Origin: an uncultured Lachnospiraceae bacterium
GTDB lineage: Bacteria > Bacillota > Clostridia > Lachnospirales > Lachnospiraceae
DNA: 57,546 nucleotides
Direction: 5' to 3'
NCBI GenBank assembly: GCA_910585605.1
Contig: CAJUFL010000024.1
Location: 1-57,546 of the forward strand
This document shows positions 34,943-43,702 of this stretch, piece by piece. The translations under genes and the position numbers were made by a program. Positions within the stretch are counted from its first letter, which is position 1; each line of letters opens with the position of its first letter. The notes below the pieces were generated by a model that had not been told where the DNA came from, did no database searches, and was given only the letters and a program-made list of their open reading frames with translations.

Positions 34943-35236
34943 TCAACTGCTTACTTTGCTCTTAGAATATGCTGCATCCAGTTTGTCCATATCAGCCATA
35001 TACTTCTCAGTGGAAGCAATCAGTTTTTCAACTACTTCAACTGTCTTATCAAAGTTTTTGGTAAGTTTTTGATAGTCTTCCCTGTAAACGGAGCTGGCCT
35101 GAGCTTTCCAGTTATCACATAAGGTTCCAACATTTTTATTCATTGTTGACGTTGTCTGACGAAAAGTTTTAACCTGGTTCTTTAAACTCTTAACCGCACT
35201 ATTCATCTCCTGCTTTTTCAGATTCAAATCAGCCAT
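34943..35236 (-). CDS. esxA: EsxA, WXG100-type T7SS substrate
   Basis: A 97-residue two-helix protein with the central turn CDNWKAQAS (a WxG variant with alanine in place of glycine) and the C-terminal motif DMDKLDAAYSKS. WXG100 proteins are exported as dimers and are needed for secretion by T7SSb. The start is the ATG at 35236, eight bases after AAAGGAGG; a TTG two codons upstream is too close to it. It lies between esaB and essB, the usual neighbourhood. The strong ribosome site and the following hairpins suggest high expression. Confidence 0.93.
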   Translation of the reverse strand: MADLNLKKQEMNSAVKSLKNQVKTFRQTTSTMNKNVGTLCDNWKAQASSVYREDYQKLTKNFDKTVEVVEKLIASTEKYMADMDKLDAAYSKSKVSS

Positions 35237-35298
35237 ACTCAAATCCTCCTTTCATGGTTTTATATTATTTATCTTAGAATGAAAAATAATATCTTAGC

Positions 35299-35535
35299 TT
35301 AAGTACAGACTTCCAAAATATCTCCCGAAAAAATACCTTCATCCGCATAGGAAGAAAAAACTGATAATCTTTTCTTCATCCGAAGGGATTTTACATAATG
35401 GATATCTGCCATCGCTACATCCGGTAATCCTTGTACCTCTTCTATTACATCCAATGTATCTTTTATCTTCTGTTTTTGATTGATCAATAAATCAATACTG
35501 TTTCCGTTACTGATAAATGTTACCGTAATCTGCAT
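35299..35535 (-). CDS. esaB: EsaB/YukD, ubiquitin-like T7SS protein
   Basis: A 78-residue protein (MQITVTFISNGNSIDLLI, ending GIFSGDILEVCT) with the length and strand-helix pattern of the YukD/EsaB ubiquitin-like fold. It overlaps essA by 29 bases, and a GGAG-type ribosome site lies inside essA. EsaB is a small cytoplasmic regulator or component of T7SSb in other Firmicutes. Placement between essA and esxA supports the call. Confidence 0.88.
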   Translation of the reverse strand: MQITVTFISNGNSIDLLINQKQKIKDTLDVIEEVQGLPDVAMADIHYVKSLRMKKRLSVFSSYADEGIFSGDILEVCT

Positions 35536-35905
35536 CCTTTTTTCTCCTTATCTTCCTGTATGTATTATAACGAAACATTCCCAGCAAAAAGACAATAAAC
35601 ACTAATATACCGCATGCCAGCAGTCCCTGATTCCATTCCAGGGAAGTACCGGTAACATCCTGTTTTTTGGACAATGCCACTGTATCCAAAAACAGGATAT
35701 TCTCAAGATGATCCGCCTCTTGTTTTTCTGCTAAGAAAACATTATTTTGTATTCCACTATAATGATCGTTAACTTTTTCTTTTTTTTGCCAGAACTCCTG
35801 CATTGCAGCATCCGTAAAGATATGCACATCATACAGATCGGTAACGGATGAATAGGTTCCCTTATCATTAATCAAGGCATCCATATTTAATTTAATCCTA
35901 TTCAT
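35507..35905 (-). CDS. essA: EssA-like T7SS membrane protein
   Basis: A 132-residue protein starting MNRIKLNMDAL with AAGGA before the ATG at 35905. It has an outer helical part and one C-terminal membrane helix (about 97-113, LACGILVFIVFLLGMF) followed by a basic tail. This is the size and topology of EssA, which sits between esaA and esaB in T7SSb operons. Sequence similarity to the Staphylococcus protein is low, so the name rests mainly on topology and gene order. It overlaps both neighbours. Confidence 0.75.
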   Translation of the reverse strand: MNRIKLNMDALINDKGTYSSVTDLYDVHIFTDAAMQEFWQKKEKVNDHYSGIQNNVFLAEKQEADHLENILFLDTVALSKKQDVTGTSLEWNQGLLACGILVFIVFLLGMFRYNTYRKIRRKKDADYGNIYQ

Positions 35906-38198
35906 ATCCTTCTCTTTCAAATGCTTTTAATTCCTTTCTGTCGTGAATAACCCTTATCAATAAACTGATTCCTGCAAACAGCAGCAAAACCAAAATAGAA
36001 ATTAAAATAATCCATTTATAATCCAACTTCAATTTTTCCGCATTATCCGAATTTTGGATTTCCCCTGCCTCTGACTGATCGATAACACCAATTGGATGAA
36101 CCATGAATTTGTACATATCCGTATATTGCAGAGAGCCCATCCTTGAATATTCCATTTTTTTTGCAAACACTCCTAAAATTTCATTATCCTCCTGACAGAT
36201 TCTGTCTTTTTCCTCTTTCAGCTTAGTAATAACGGTATTTAATTCCTTTTTTGAAGAATTATTTGCCTTAAGCATATCGTTTTGCAAAGTATTTACATTT
36301 TCATTTGCTGTCTGATGCACTTTATTGACAAACTCAAGATATTCCTCGTTTTTCTCATTCATTGCATTCCCTAATGCCAGAATGTTTTTTGTCAGTGCTG
36401 TCTGATGCTTCACTATCTCTGTCTGTTTGATATAATCATAAGGATTGAAAGCCGTTACCTTACCATCGTACTCCTGCATACTGTTTAACAATTGAGTCGT
36501 TACATTTTTATAATCATCTACCTCTTTTTTATTTTCCGTTTCTATACTTCCAATGAGCTCTTCATCAATAATATCTGAGATATCAGATTTGGATAATTGG
36601 AAGTTAGACTTTACACTGTCAACAATTCCCTCAATATCCTCATCTTTTTTTTGTATAAACTCAGATAAATCCTTTTCCGGTTCCATATTCTCATCAATAT
36701 CAATTGATATTTTTTCTGTCTCATCCTCATCTTCTGACGGAATATCTGTATTCTGTGTGCTTTCTAATGATTCATCAGTTCCACTATCCTCTTCTGTACT
36801 TTCTTCTTCTTTCTCTTCTTCATATAATTTTTCTACCTGGGGTAATATAATTATATAATTTTCATAATCAGGATATTTATATTCATTAAAATTCATTTCA
36901 AAAGGTCGAATTTCGCCACAGGAATTTTCTAAATTATTTATAGCCACATTACATTGCGTTATGGCTTCTTTCACCTTGTTTTTTTCGGTTAATTTCTCTA
37001 ATTCTGGCACAATGAGATTTATTAGACTATTATATTTTTGATTAAAAGTAATTAAACTATTATTAATGTTTTCTATCATATTACTTGCATATACATTTGA
37101 CCTCTTATTTAATTCACTATTTAAATTACTATAATATTCTTTCTGTGCTTTTGACCAAACGCTTATTTTCTCATCTATTAATTTCTGATTATTTTTCTGA
37201 ATATCCTCTAATTTATCATCCGTCGTCTTCTGTGCTTTTCCCAATTCCATATTAAGATATTCGTTTGATATATCTTCTATCATCTCTTTTATTTCCGACG
37301 CACCCTCTATTCCTTCCATATCTAAATCTTCGTTATACTGATCAATTGCCGCATCCAGATTATCCAAAGCCTGACGGTATACCTCATTTCCTTCCGCATC
37401 CGTCAGTGGATTATAGCTGGATAATATCCCCTGCACAGTACTGATATCTGTAGATACCTGATTATACTGTTTGGTAACATTTTGATATTTTTGCTTTCCC
37501 TCTGTTATCCCATTATTAATTTCAGCTGCAATATTTTCCACTTCAGTGGAATTCTTTTTTATATATGGGGATAAATCCACATTTTGTATCTGATTGTCCA
37601 CCTCATTGATTCCGGAAAATTCAATCATATTAAAAATTTCCTCTGGATTAATGTTTTTTATATTGTTTAAATCCTCCTGATCATGCTCCAAAATAACAGA
37701 TGCCGAATCCTGTGCACTATGCAGCTCACTTAAAACAGAGCTTAAGTACACATAAGCCGTATTGGTATTTAACATTTCTTTAAATAGGGACAACTTTTCC
37801 TCTACCTCTAAACGATTCCTATCTGTCAGCCCTGTGTTTATTGTATACTCCACTTTCGCCTGCTGGGGAACACCATTAATACTTTCTATACATTCTGAAA
37901 AATCAGCTGGAATAATGATATATGCAGCATACATATCTGCATTCAGACCCGCTTTTGCCTCGTTCAGACCAACATAAACATAATCTGCCACTGATTTTAA
38001 AAGCTGACCGGAATATGAAATCCTGCTATTGCCAATCTCGATTCCTTCATCCAGATTTACAATTGCAATCCGGTCAATCTGTTTTTGTATAAAACTATCT
38101 TCCCCACGAATCACTTTCTCTTTACAATAGTAAAATCCAAAAACAAAACTGCAAATTATACTGATTACACATACAAAACATATAATTATTTTCTTCAA
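35898..38198 (-). CDS. esaA: EsaA/YueB-like T7SS envelope protein, short form
   Basis: A 766-residue protein starting with TTG at 38198, seven bases after AAAGGAG. It has an N-terminal membrane helix (about 3-22), a conserved AIVNLDEG entry typical of the YhgE/EsaA N-terminal domain, a long coiled-coil outer region, an acidic low-complexity stretch (about 455-520, many E/D/S/T) and one C-terminal helix (ILISILVLLLFAGISLLI). Staphylococcal EsaA is longer and has several C-terminal helices; this version keeps only one. EsaA dimers project through the wall and serve as phage receptors in Bacillus. It is the first gene of the secretion operon. Confidence 0.88.
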   Translation of the reverse strand: MKKIIICFVCVISIICSFVFGFYYCKEKVIRGEDSFIQKQIDRIAIVNLDEGIEIGNSRISYSGQLLKSVADYVYVGLNEAKAGLNADMYAAYIIIPADFSECIESINGVPQQAKVEYTINTGLTDRNRLEVEEKLSLFKEMLNTNTAYVYLSSVLSELHSAQDSASVILEHDQEDLNNIKNINPEEIFNMIEFSGINEVDNQIQNVDLSPYIKKNSTEVENIAAEINNGITEGKQKYQNVTKQYNQVSTDISTVQGILSSYNPLTDAEGNEVYRQALDNLDAAIDQYNEDLDMEGIEGASEIKEMIEDISNEYLNMELGKAQKTTDDKLEDIQKNNQKLIDEKISVWSKAQKEYYSNLNSELNKRSNVYASNMIENINNSLITFNQKYNSLINLIVPELEKLTEKNKVKEAITQCNVAINNLENSCGEIRPFEMNFNEYKYPDYENYIIILPQVEKLYEEEKEEESTEEDSGTDESLESTQNTDIPSEDEDETEKISIDIDENMEPEKDLSEFIQKKDEDIEGIVDSVKSNFQLSKSDISDIIDEELIGSIETENKKEVDDYKNVTTQLLNSMQEYDGKVTAFNPYDYIKQTEIVKHQTALTKNILALGNAMNEKNEEYLEFVNKVHQTANENVNTLQNDMLKANNSSKKELNTVITKLKEEKDRICQEDNEILGVFAKKMEYSRMGSLQYTDMYKFMVHPIGVIDQSEAGEIQNSDNAEKLKLDYKWIILISILVLLLFAGISLLIRVIHDRKELKAFEREGYE

Positions 38199-38238
38199 TT
38201 CTATTCTCCTTTGCAGACTTTACATTTCTATTATCTTC

Positions 38239-38322
38239 ATTATACAAAAAAAGAGAGAAAATACTTAAGTTTGTCAATGAAGCGGCAAATTTTGACAATG
38301 AACGGCATTATTTGACAATTTT
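38239..38322 (-). promoter_or_regulatory. esaA promoter with three phased upstream repeats
   Basis: The -10 box TATAAT (38239-38244) has no good -35 hexamer at 17 bases (TAAGTA). Directly upstream are three direct repeats on the plus strand: TTGTCAATGAAG at 38271, TTGACAATGAAC at 38292 and TTGACAATTTTT at 38312, spaced 21 and 20 bases, i.e. two helical turns. This is the usual layout for a dimeric activator, for example a LytTR-type response regulator, replacing the -35 contact. The regulator is not in the window. Confidence 0.6.
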
Positions 38323-38342
38323 TAGAGCACATTAAATTGCAC

Positions 38343-38383
38343 AAAAAAATAGCATCCATGCCCTATTTCACATAAATGCTATC
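38343..38383 (-). terminator. Terminator after the ABC transporter ATPase gene
   Basis: On the minus strand GATAGCAT pairs with ATGCTAT, with a ~20-base loop, followed by a run of seven T. It begins 8 bases after the ATPase stop and would separate the peptide operon from the T7SS promoter. The stem is short and AT-rich. Confidence 0.55.
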
Positions 38384-38391
38384 TTCGCTTA

Positions 38392-39048
38392 TTACAAAAT
38401 CATTCCGTCTTTCATTTCAACTATTCTATCCGCATACTGCTTCAATGTTAAATCATGTGTTACCATAATAATGGTAGCACCTTTTTTGTTTAATGCTTTT
38501 AACAGTTCCATAATTTTTATTCCGTTCTTTTCATCCAAATTTCCTGTAGGCTCATCGCACAACAGCACATCCGGATTATTTGCCAGTGCCCTGGCTATTG
38601 CAACCCTTTGCTGTTGTCCTCCCGATAACTGAAGTGGTCTGTTTTTTTCTTTTTCCTTTAATTCCACCATTTCCAATAGTTCCGTCACACGTTTTTTGCG
38701 TTCATTTCTGGGTATTCCTGCTATCCCCATTGCCATTTCAATATTTTCACCAACCGTTAGTTCATTAATCAATTGAAATGACTGAAATACAAAGCCTATT
38801 TTACGATTCCGGAATTGTGCCAATTCACGGCTTGATAAACTTTTAACATCCTGATTTAAAAATAAATATTCACCTGAATCATATCCATCCATACATCCTA
38901 TAACATTTAAAAGCGTTGACTTTCCTGAGCCTGATTTTCCGACAATTAATATAAATTCCCCCTGCTCTATCACTAAATTAACTTCTCTAAGAGCCTGAAC
39001 TTTTATTCCGTTATTATATGTTTTATTTAAATGATTAATTTTTATCAT
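38392..39048 (-). CDS. ABC transporter ATP-binding protein (MacB/LolD type)
   Basis: A 218-residue ATPase with Walker A GKSGSGKST (about 37-45), signature LSGGQQQRVAIARAL, Walker B VLLCDEPTGNLD and the switch histidine in MVTHD. Length and signature match the LolD/MacB family, which works with FtsX-type permeases rather than as an importer. GGGAGG precedes the ATG. It is last in the operon after two FtsX-like permeases and probably forms one complex with both. Such transporters often export, extract or give resistance to peptides and lipoproteins. Confidence 0.93.
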   Translation of the reverse strand: MIKINHLNKTYNNGIKVQALREVNLVIEQGEFILIVGKSGSGKSTLLNVIGCMDGYDSGEYLFLNQDVKSLSSRELAQFRNRKIGFVFQSFQLINELTVGENIEMAMGIAGIPRNERKKRVTELLEMVELKEKEKNRPLQLSGGQQQRVAIARALANNPDVLLCDEPTGNLDEKNGIKIMELLKALNKKGATIIMVTHDLTLKQYADRIVEMKDGMIL

Positions 39049-39157
39049 AATCCGCCTCCCGATACATTATAAAAATCCTTTAATGTATAATCCTATGCAA
39101 TAGTTTATTTATAACTGGTTTGTAACAACTAAACTTTATGCACTAAACCAGAATAGT

Positions 39158-40345
39158 TTATAATGCACTTAATATCTCACATGGTGAATACTTTTTAATT
39201 AATCTGATAACAGGAATGACCGTAATGATAATTACTAAAAGAGCTATTCCCAACAATAAAACCGCCGACTTCCAGTTTGGTTCCACCTCAACTGTTGCAA
39301 CAGATATTCCCCGTAGCATACAAAAACAACTGAATAGAATCCCTATTAAATAGGACAAAACAAGCAATATACTGATCTCCAATATACTTTTTATGCATAA
39401 TTGACTCTTACATTCCCCCAATGCGTAGCATATTGCAATTTCCTTTTTCCTCTTATTGATTACTAAAGAGAATATTCCAATGCCTCCTATCATAACCAAT
39501 AAAATTAATATTCCACTGATTGGAGCAAAAATCCTGACTTCATTATTTGCATGATGCACGTTAAGCATAAAATCTATTGTTTCATTACCAATATTAAAGT
39601 AATATTCATTATCATTATCCTCTTCTAATAACCGAACAATATCACTTAACATATCAGCTGTAACTTTTTTATCGTTTACAGGTATGATGGAAAGGATGAT
39701 ACCCTTCATATCCTTTTTATGAAACAATCCATTATAGGCACTAAACGGAATGATAACCGTATGATTATTCTCCTCAGTATATTCAATATCATATATATCC
39801 CCTTGTATTGTGGCGAGAATCCCTTCTGATAATGAATGGGGAAAATCTTTGGAATTTATAGTTGTCTCCTGATTCACATCATACAATATTTTCTCTGTCT
39901 CTTTACTCATTTTAACCGTTCCACAATCAGAACGATATACCACCTTTAGAGAGTCTTCCTCCTCTTCGGCATACTGTCCTAAATAGAATAACTCTATTGT
40001 CACCTCAATATTAAACAGATAATCCTTATATCGCTCTTCCATCTTATGAATACTATCCTCTGAAAAGGGAAAAGCGGCATCGTCATTTAAGACAAGCTCA
40101 TCATCATCCCATTGCATTAAATCAAATTGTTCAATATCAAAAAACGGGTCAGATGCTTCTATCATATATTCCTGTTCTTTCCCAAGCTTTTCCAAATCAT
40201 CCTGCTCTTTTTTTATATTAAAATATGCACTTAGGAAAATATTCAATAAATAGATTATAATTGTAAACTGAATAACAACACAAAAATATACTTTAAAATT
40301 TCTCCTAATATATGTAATAATTTGCTTTAATATAAAAATATTCAT
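39158..40345 (-). CDS. FtsX/MacB-like ABC permease 2
   Basis: A 395-residue membrane protein with one N-terminal helix, a ~210-residue outer domain and three C-terminal helices (GILILLVMIGGIGIFSLVI, LLVLSYLIGILFSCF, LLLGIALLVIIITV), the MacB/FtsX layout. The start is the ATG at 40345 with GGAGGAG upstream; a frame to 40429 lacks a ribosome site. The outer domain is unusually acidic. It probably pairs with the permease at 40465 as a heterodimer driven by the ATPase at 38392. Confidence 0.88.
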   Translation of the reverse strand: MNIFILKQIITYIRRNFKVYFCVVIQFTIIIYLLNIFLSAYFNIKKEQDDLEKLGKEQEYMIEASDPFFDIEQFDLMQWDDDELVLNDDAAFPFSEDSIHKMEERYKDYLFNIEVTIELFYLGQYAEEEEDSLKVVYRSDCGTVKMSKETEKILYDVNQETTINSKDFPHSLSEGILATIQGDIYDIEYTEENNHTVIIPFSAYNGLFHKKDMKGIILSIIPVNDKKVTADMLSDIVRLLEEDNDNEYYFNIGNETIDFMLNVHHANNEVRIFAPISGILILLVMIGGIGIFSLVINKRKKEIAICYALGECKSQLCIKSILEISILLVLSYLIGILFSCFCMLRGISVATVEVEPNWKSAVLLLGIALLVIIITVIPVIRLIKKYSPCEILSAL

Positions 40346-40464
40346 ATATCTCCTCCGATATACTGTATCAATTTTGCTCTGCAAACTCTGTTTGCTGCGA
40401 TAAGTGCCAAATATACATGCTATCCCCATTCCTGGCTCTTTATCCCCACAAATTGATTCCCTGC

Positions 40465-41628
40465 TTATCCATCTAACAATATGTTAACAACGCTTTTTCT
40501 ATAAATTCTGTCATATAATATATAACAAAATAAAGCATAAGCGATTTGAGAAAATACAATCACAGCCACAATCAGTCTGGCATCTATATCCATATTAACC
40601 AGATATCTAAATTCTGTCTTCTGAAGCCCCCAGGTTAGAGAAACCGCCAAAATACTAGAAAAAAAAGAAATGAATAATGAATAGAACACTTTTGACAGCA
40701 CCATTTTCCACTTTAATGCTCCCAAAGCCTGCATGACTGCAATAAATTTTTTCTGCTTCATGGCAAAAAACAACTCTACATTCATAATATTCAACAAGGC
40801 ATAACACAGAGAAACCATTGCAATCAGAATAGACGGTTTCCATCCCGACTTAAAATATTCATCCTCCTTATATGAAGCTTCTTCTGGGGAATAGCATATA
40901 TAATCTCCACCACCCCGTTTCAGTTTAAAAACTTCCTGTCCCAGTTCCCTTACTTTTACATAATTTACATCATCTGCATACCCCCTCTTCTTCAATTCAT
41001 TATCAAACACTTTTCTCCCTTCTTCACTGGTCTTCAAATAATAAACACAATCAGCGTATTGTACTCCATCAAGCCCACTATGCAAACATATCACTGCATT
41101 TTTATATTTTGCAGCCTGCACGATTCCACAAACTGAAAAAGTATAAATATCTATTTCCACAATATCGCCTAAATGGATATTATATTGTTTCTCAATATCC
41201 TCCCCTATCAAAATTTCATTTGTCTGTCCGACCATTTTCCCCTTTATGGCCTCTGGTTTAATGTATGCTCCAAAATTATCAGAAACAGATATGACAGCCA
41301 CATCCATACAGAATGTATTATTATATTTTAAGACATAATCACTCAAACGATTTTCAACTAAAATTTCCTGGATTTCCTTTGTTCCATCTTTAATTTCAAA
41401 AAGCTCATCACTCTGTATCTTCCCTGCACCATTATCCGGCTCATATATCACAAATTGCTCTTTATTTAACAGTTTATCGTCAGATTCCCTGTCCTTCATC
41501 ATCAGATTTGCTTCTGCCAGAAAAATAACCCCTATCACCAGACCTAATGCCAGACTTATGATATCAAACAAAATACACATTATATTTTCTTTATTTAATT
41601 TGTACATGACATCTATATAATATTTCAT
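40465..41628 (-). CDS. FtsX/MacB-like ABC permease 1
   Basis: A 387-residue protein with an N-terminal helix (LALGLVIGVIFLAEA), an outer domain of about 230 residues with a MacB-like strand pattern (GDIVEIDIYTFSVCGIV), and three C-terminal helices. The cytoplasmic loop FAMKQKKFIAVMQALGALKW is typical of FtsX permeases. Its start overlaps the stop of the beta-propeller lipoprotein gene by ATGA (41625-41628), showing translational coupling. Two different permease genes with one ATPase imply an asymmetric transporter. Confidence 0.88.
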   Translation of the reverse strand: MKYYIDVMYKLNKENIMCILFDIISLALGLVIGVIFLAEANLMMKDRESDDKLLNKEQFVIYEPDNGAGKIQSDELFEIKDGTKEIQEILVENRLSDYVLKYNNTFCMDVAVISVSDNFGAYIKPEAIKGKMVGQTNEILIGEDIEKQYNIHLGDIVEIDIYTFSVCGIVQAAKYKNAVICLHSGLDGVQYADCVYYLKTSEEGRKVFDNELKKRGYADDVNYVKVRELGQEVFKLKRGGGDYICYSPEEASYKEDEYFKSGWKPSILIAMVSLCYALLNIMNVELFFAMKQKKFIAVMQALGALKWKMVLSKVFYSLFISFFSSILAVSLTWGLQKTEFRYLVNMDIDARLIVAVIVFSQIAYALFCYILYDRIYRKSVVNILLDG

Positions 41629-42557
41629 TCATTTAACCCCACCTTATAAATAAGATTATTTTCAGTATCAGACAAATAAATCACATTATCCCTGACTGCC
41701 ATACACGAAACTCCTCTATTTTCCGTTTCTGCCGTTTCTGCAAATAAAGTTTCAATATAATTACCACTATAATCAAATACATCTACTTCCATTAGAGCTT
41801 CTGAAAAAATATATATCTTATCATCCTCTATATACAGTTTTGCGGGTAAATATCCTTCCGGCAATAAAAACATTCTTTTTAATTTCCCATCAGTAATCCG
41901 GGCTAGAAAGCTTTTTCCTCCTTGGTAGCCAAACATATCATCTTTCTCGAAATATTCATATGCATTCGCAAAAAAAATCTCATTTGTGTTTACATTCCTT
42001 CCAAAACATCCAATCTCTGTCTTTCCAATCCTCTTAACAGTTTCATTCTGATCAAGCTGGTATACACCTAACCTTTTTTCGTCCATACTTCCTGCTGATA
42101 CATATAAATTTGTTCCATCTGATTCTATATCCAGAATCCGTACACTGATATCATCCAAATCTTCAATATAAACTTCCTTCTGATAATTGCCATCAAAATC
42201 AAAAAACTGAATCCTGCCGGTTTTTTCATCTGCAACATATATGTACTGCTCATCTACAGTAATCGCTGCCGGTTCATCAAATTCTCCCTTTCCATTTCCG
42301 AGTTTTCCAAAACGATTAAGCAACCTCCCATCATAATCATAGCAAAACACACACTTTTCTTCTTTGTCGATAATATAAAGAACTTTTTCCGCTGCAAATA
42401 ATGCACCGGGCTTTTTCAAATTAGTATCTTGAATAAATATACCCTTTTTTACCTTCATTCTCAGATTGGTATAGGATTCCCAAGTCGGTGCCTTTTCTTT
42501 TCCGTTACATCCACACAAAAAAATGGCGATTATAAAAAACAATAAAAATCTTCTCAT
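41625..42557 (-). CDS. NHL-type six-bladed beta-propeller lipoprotein
   Basis: A 310-residue lipoprotein: signal peptide MRRFLLFFIIAIFLCGC with lipobox LCGC, then NHL-type repeats such as GKGEFDEPAAITV followed by YIYVADEKTGRIQFFDFDG and IYLSDTENNLIYKV. It should be a surface-exposed propeller that binds a ligand or partner. GAGGAG precedes the ATG. It lies between the cysteine-rich peptide gene and the permeases, so a role in binding, sensing or handing over the peptide is plausible; the family itself says nothing specific about ligand. Confidence 0.85.
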   Translation of the reverse strand: MRRFLLFFIIAIFLCGCNGKEKAPTWESYTNLRMKVKKGIFIQDTNLKKPGALFAAEKVLYIIDKEEKCVFCYDYDGRLLNRFGKLGNGKGEFDEPAAITVDEQYIYVADEKTGRIQFFDFDGNYQKEVYIEDLDDISVRILDIESDGTNLYVSAGSMDEKRLGVYQLDQNETVKRIGKTEIGCFGRNVNTNEIFFANAYEYFEKDDMFGYQGGKSFLARITDGKLKRMFLLPEGYLPAKLYIEDDKIYIFSEALMEVDVFDYSGNYIETLFAETAETENRGVSCMAVRDNVIYLSDTENNLIYKVGLNE

Positions 42558-42600
42558 AATTCTTCTCCTCAGCTATAAAGAGTCTGCAAACTTTATTTCG

Positions 42601-42867
42601 TTACTCGCAACATCCGGTCTTAATTGCTACAATACGATTTTCCTTAACCTGCTTATTATTTTTACTGCAGTAACGGGTCTGAAGAGACGAATACATTCTG
42701 GTACTATATTTTCCAAGAAAACCACAACCCTTTGCAGGATTACAATAAGTTTCCCCTTTCGCATATTCTGTCCAGCTTGAACATTTTGCATTTGCAATGA
42801 ATGAATTTGTAAAAACCCCACCTACCATGGCTAATATCAAACATACACCTATCAATTTTTTTCTCAT
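42601..42867 (-). CDS. Secreted cationic cysteine-rich peptide, putative bacteriocin or signal
   Basis: An 88-residue precursor. The start is the ATG at 42867, eight bases after GAGGAGG; an ATG at 42894 has no site. A signal peptide (MRKKLIGVCLILAMVGG...) ends at ANA, with cleavage predicted before K28. The mature 61 residues hold six cysteines (29, 42, 48, 67, 86, 87), eleven K/R and four E, ending TGCCE. Six cysteines allow three disulfide bonds. The gene follows two thioredoxin-like genes and precedes a lipoprotein and an ABC transporter, so export by Sec, oxidation outside the cell and a dedicated transporter form a consistent picture. No known bacteriocin family is recognised; a structural or signalling peptide is possible. 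Confidence 0.75.
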   Translation of the reverse strand: MRKKLIGVCLILAMVGGVFTNSFIANAKCSSWTEYAKGETYCNPAKGCGFLGKYSTRMYSSLQTRYCSKNNKQVKENRIVAIKTGCCE

Positions 42868-42919
42868 ACCATTATCCTCCTCGTAAATTTTCATAATCTA
42901 CTTTACATTACATTACCAT

Positions 42920-43687
42920 TTATTGCAAACCCTCCATAGCCTCCACCTTTAATTCCCCGTCATAATATAAAACTGACGGATAATCAGTTATATCAAACAC
43001 TGTTTTATACAAATCAAATTCATCATATATTCCAATACCATCACGATAATCTTTTACTTGTATAATATTGGTAAAAGTAATACCATTAGTTTGTATTTTC
43101 TTATAATCATCAAAATGGTTATCATTTCCTGCTACAAAAATAATACAGGTATGCTCTATATCAGATTGTTTTAATAATGTATAAAACAAATCCATTTTTA
43201 CCTTATTTTCATCTGCTTTTTCCATTATTTTTTTTATCAATTTGTGGTAATCCTCCGTCATAAAAGAAACTTTTCCTCCTTCATAACAAAAATAGAATGG
43301 AAAAAAATCACAAAATTTATATTTTCCTTTTAATGATAAATTTGTTACTATATCCCCTTCCTGTGCCTCTTTCGGCATTTCATCTTTCCAGACACAATAT
43401 ATATTGATCTGCTGTAAACATTTTAATTGGGACAATCTTTCAATTAATTCTAATTTTTCAATACATGGTGAACAAGTATCCGACATATAAAAAACAAAGC
43501 AATCCTCGTTAAAATATTCCTCTTCTCCCGATACTGATACTAAAACGATATCTTTTAAATCCGCCCCATGACATACCTCTACATTTTGTATAGATGATTT
43601 AACATTTGTTATAAATAGAATCCCTAAAACAATACTTATTAATATTATTATAATTACAGCTGATAATATTTTCTTTCTCTTCTTCAT
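42920..43687 (-). CDS. Membrane-anchored thioredoxin-like protein with CSPC motif
   Basis: A 255-residue protein with an N-terminal anchor helix (about 8-28) and an outer thioredoxin-like domain: YMSDTCSPCIEKL with C72 and C75, and a later YPSVLYYDGEL that fits the cis-proline loop. The segment between them is long, so it is a divergent member. AAGGA precedes the ATG. It lies directly before the cysteine-rich peptide gene and is a candidate oxidase or isomerase for it, much as BdbA/BdbB serve sublancin in Bacillus. Confidence 0.78.
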   Translation of the reverse strand: MKKRKKILSAVIIIILISIVLGILFITNVKSSIQNVEVCHGADLKDIVLVSVSGEEEYFNEDCFVFYMSDTCSPCIEKLELIERLSQLKCLQQINIYCVWKDEMPKEAQEGDIVTNLSLKGKYKFCDFFPFYFCYEGGKVSFMTEDYHKLIKKIMEKADENKVKMDLFYTLLKQSDIEHTCIIFVAGNDNHFDDYKKIQTNGITFTNIIQVKDYRDGIGIYDEFDLYKTVFDITDYPSVLYYDGELKVEAMEGLQ

Positions 43688-43702
43688 ATCTGTAAATTAT
43701 CC

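Noticed and set aside
42601..42867. Lactococcin 972-type bacteriocin
   Set aside because: A MacB-like transporter nearby made this tempting, but the peptide has six cysteines and no similarity in sequence to that cysteine-free family.
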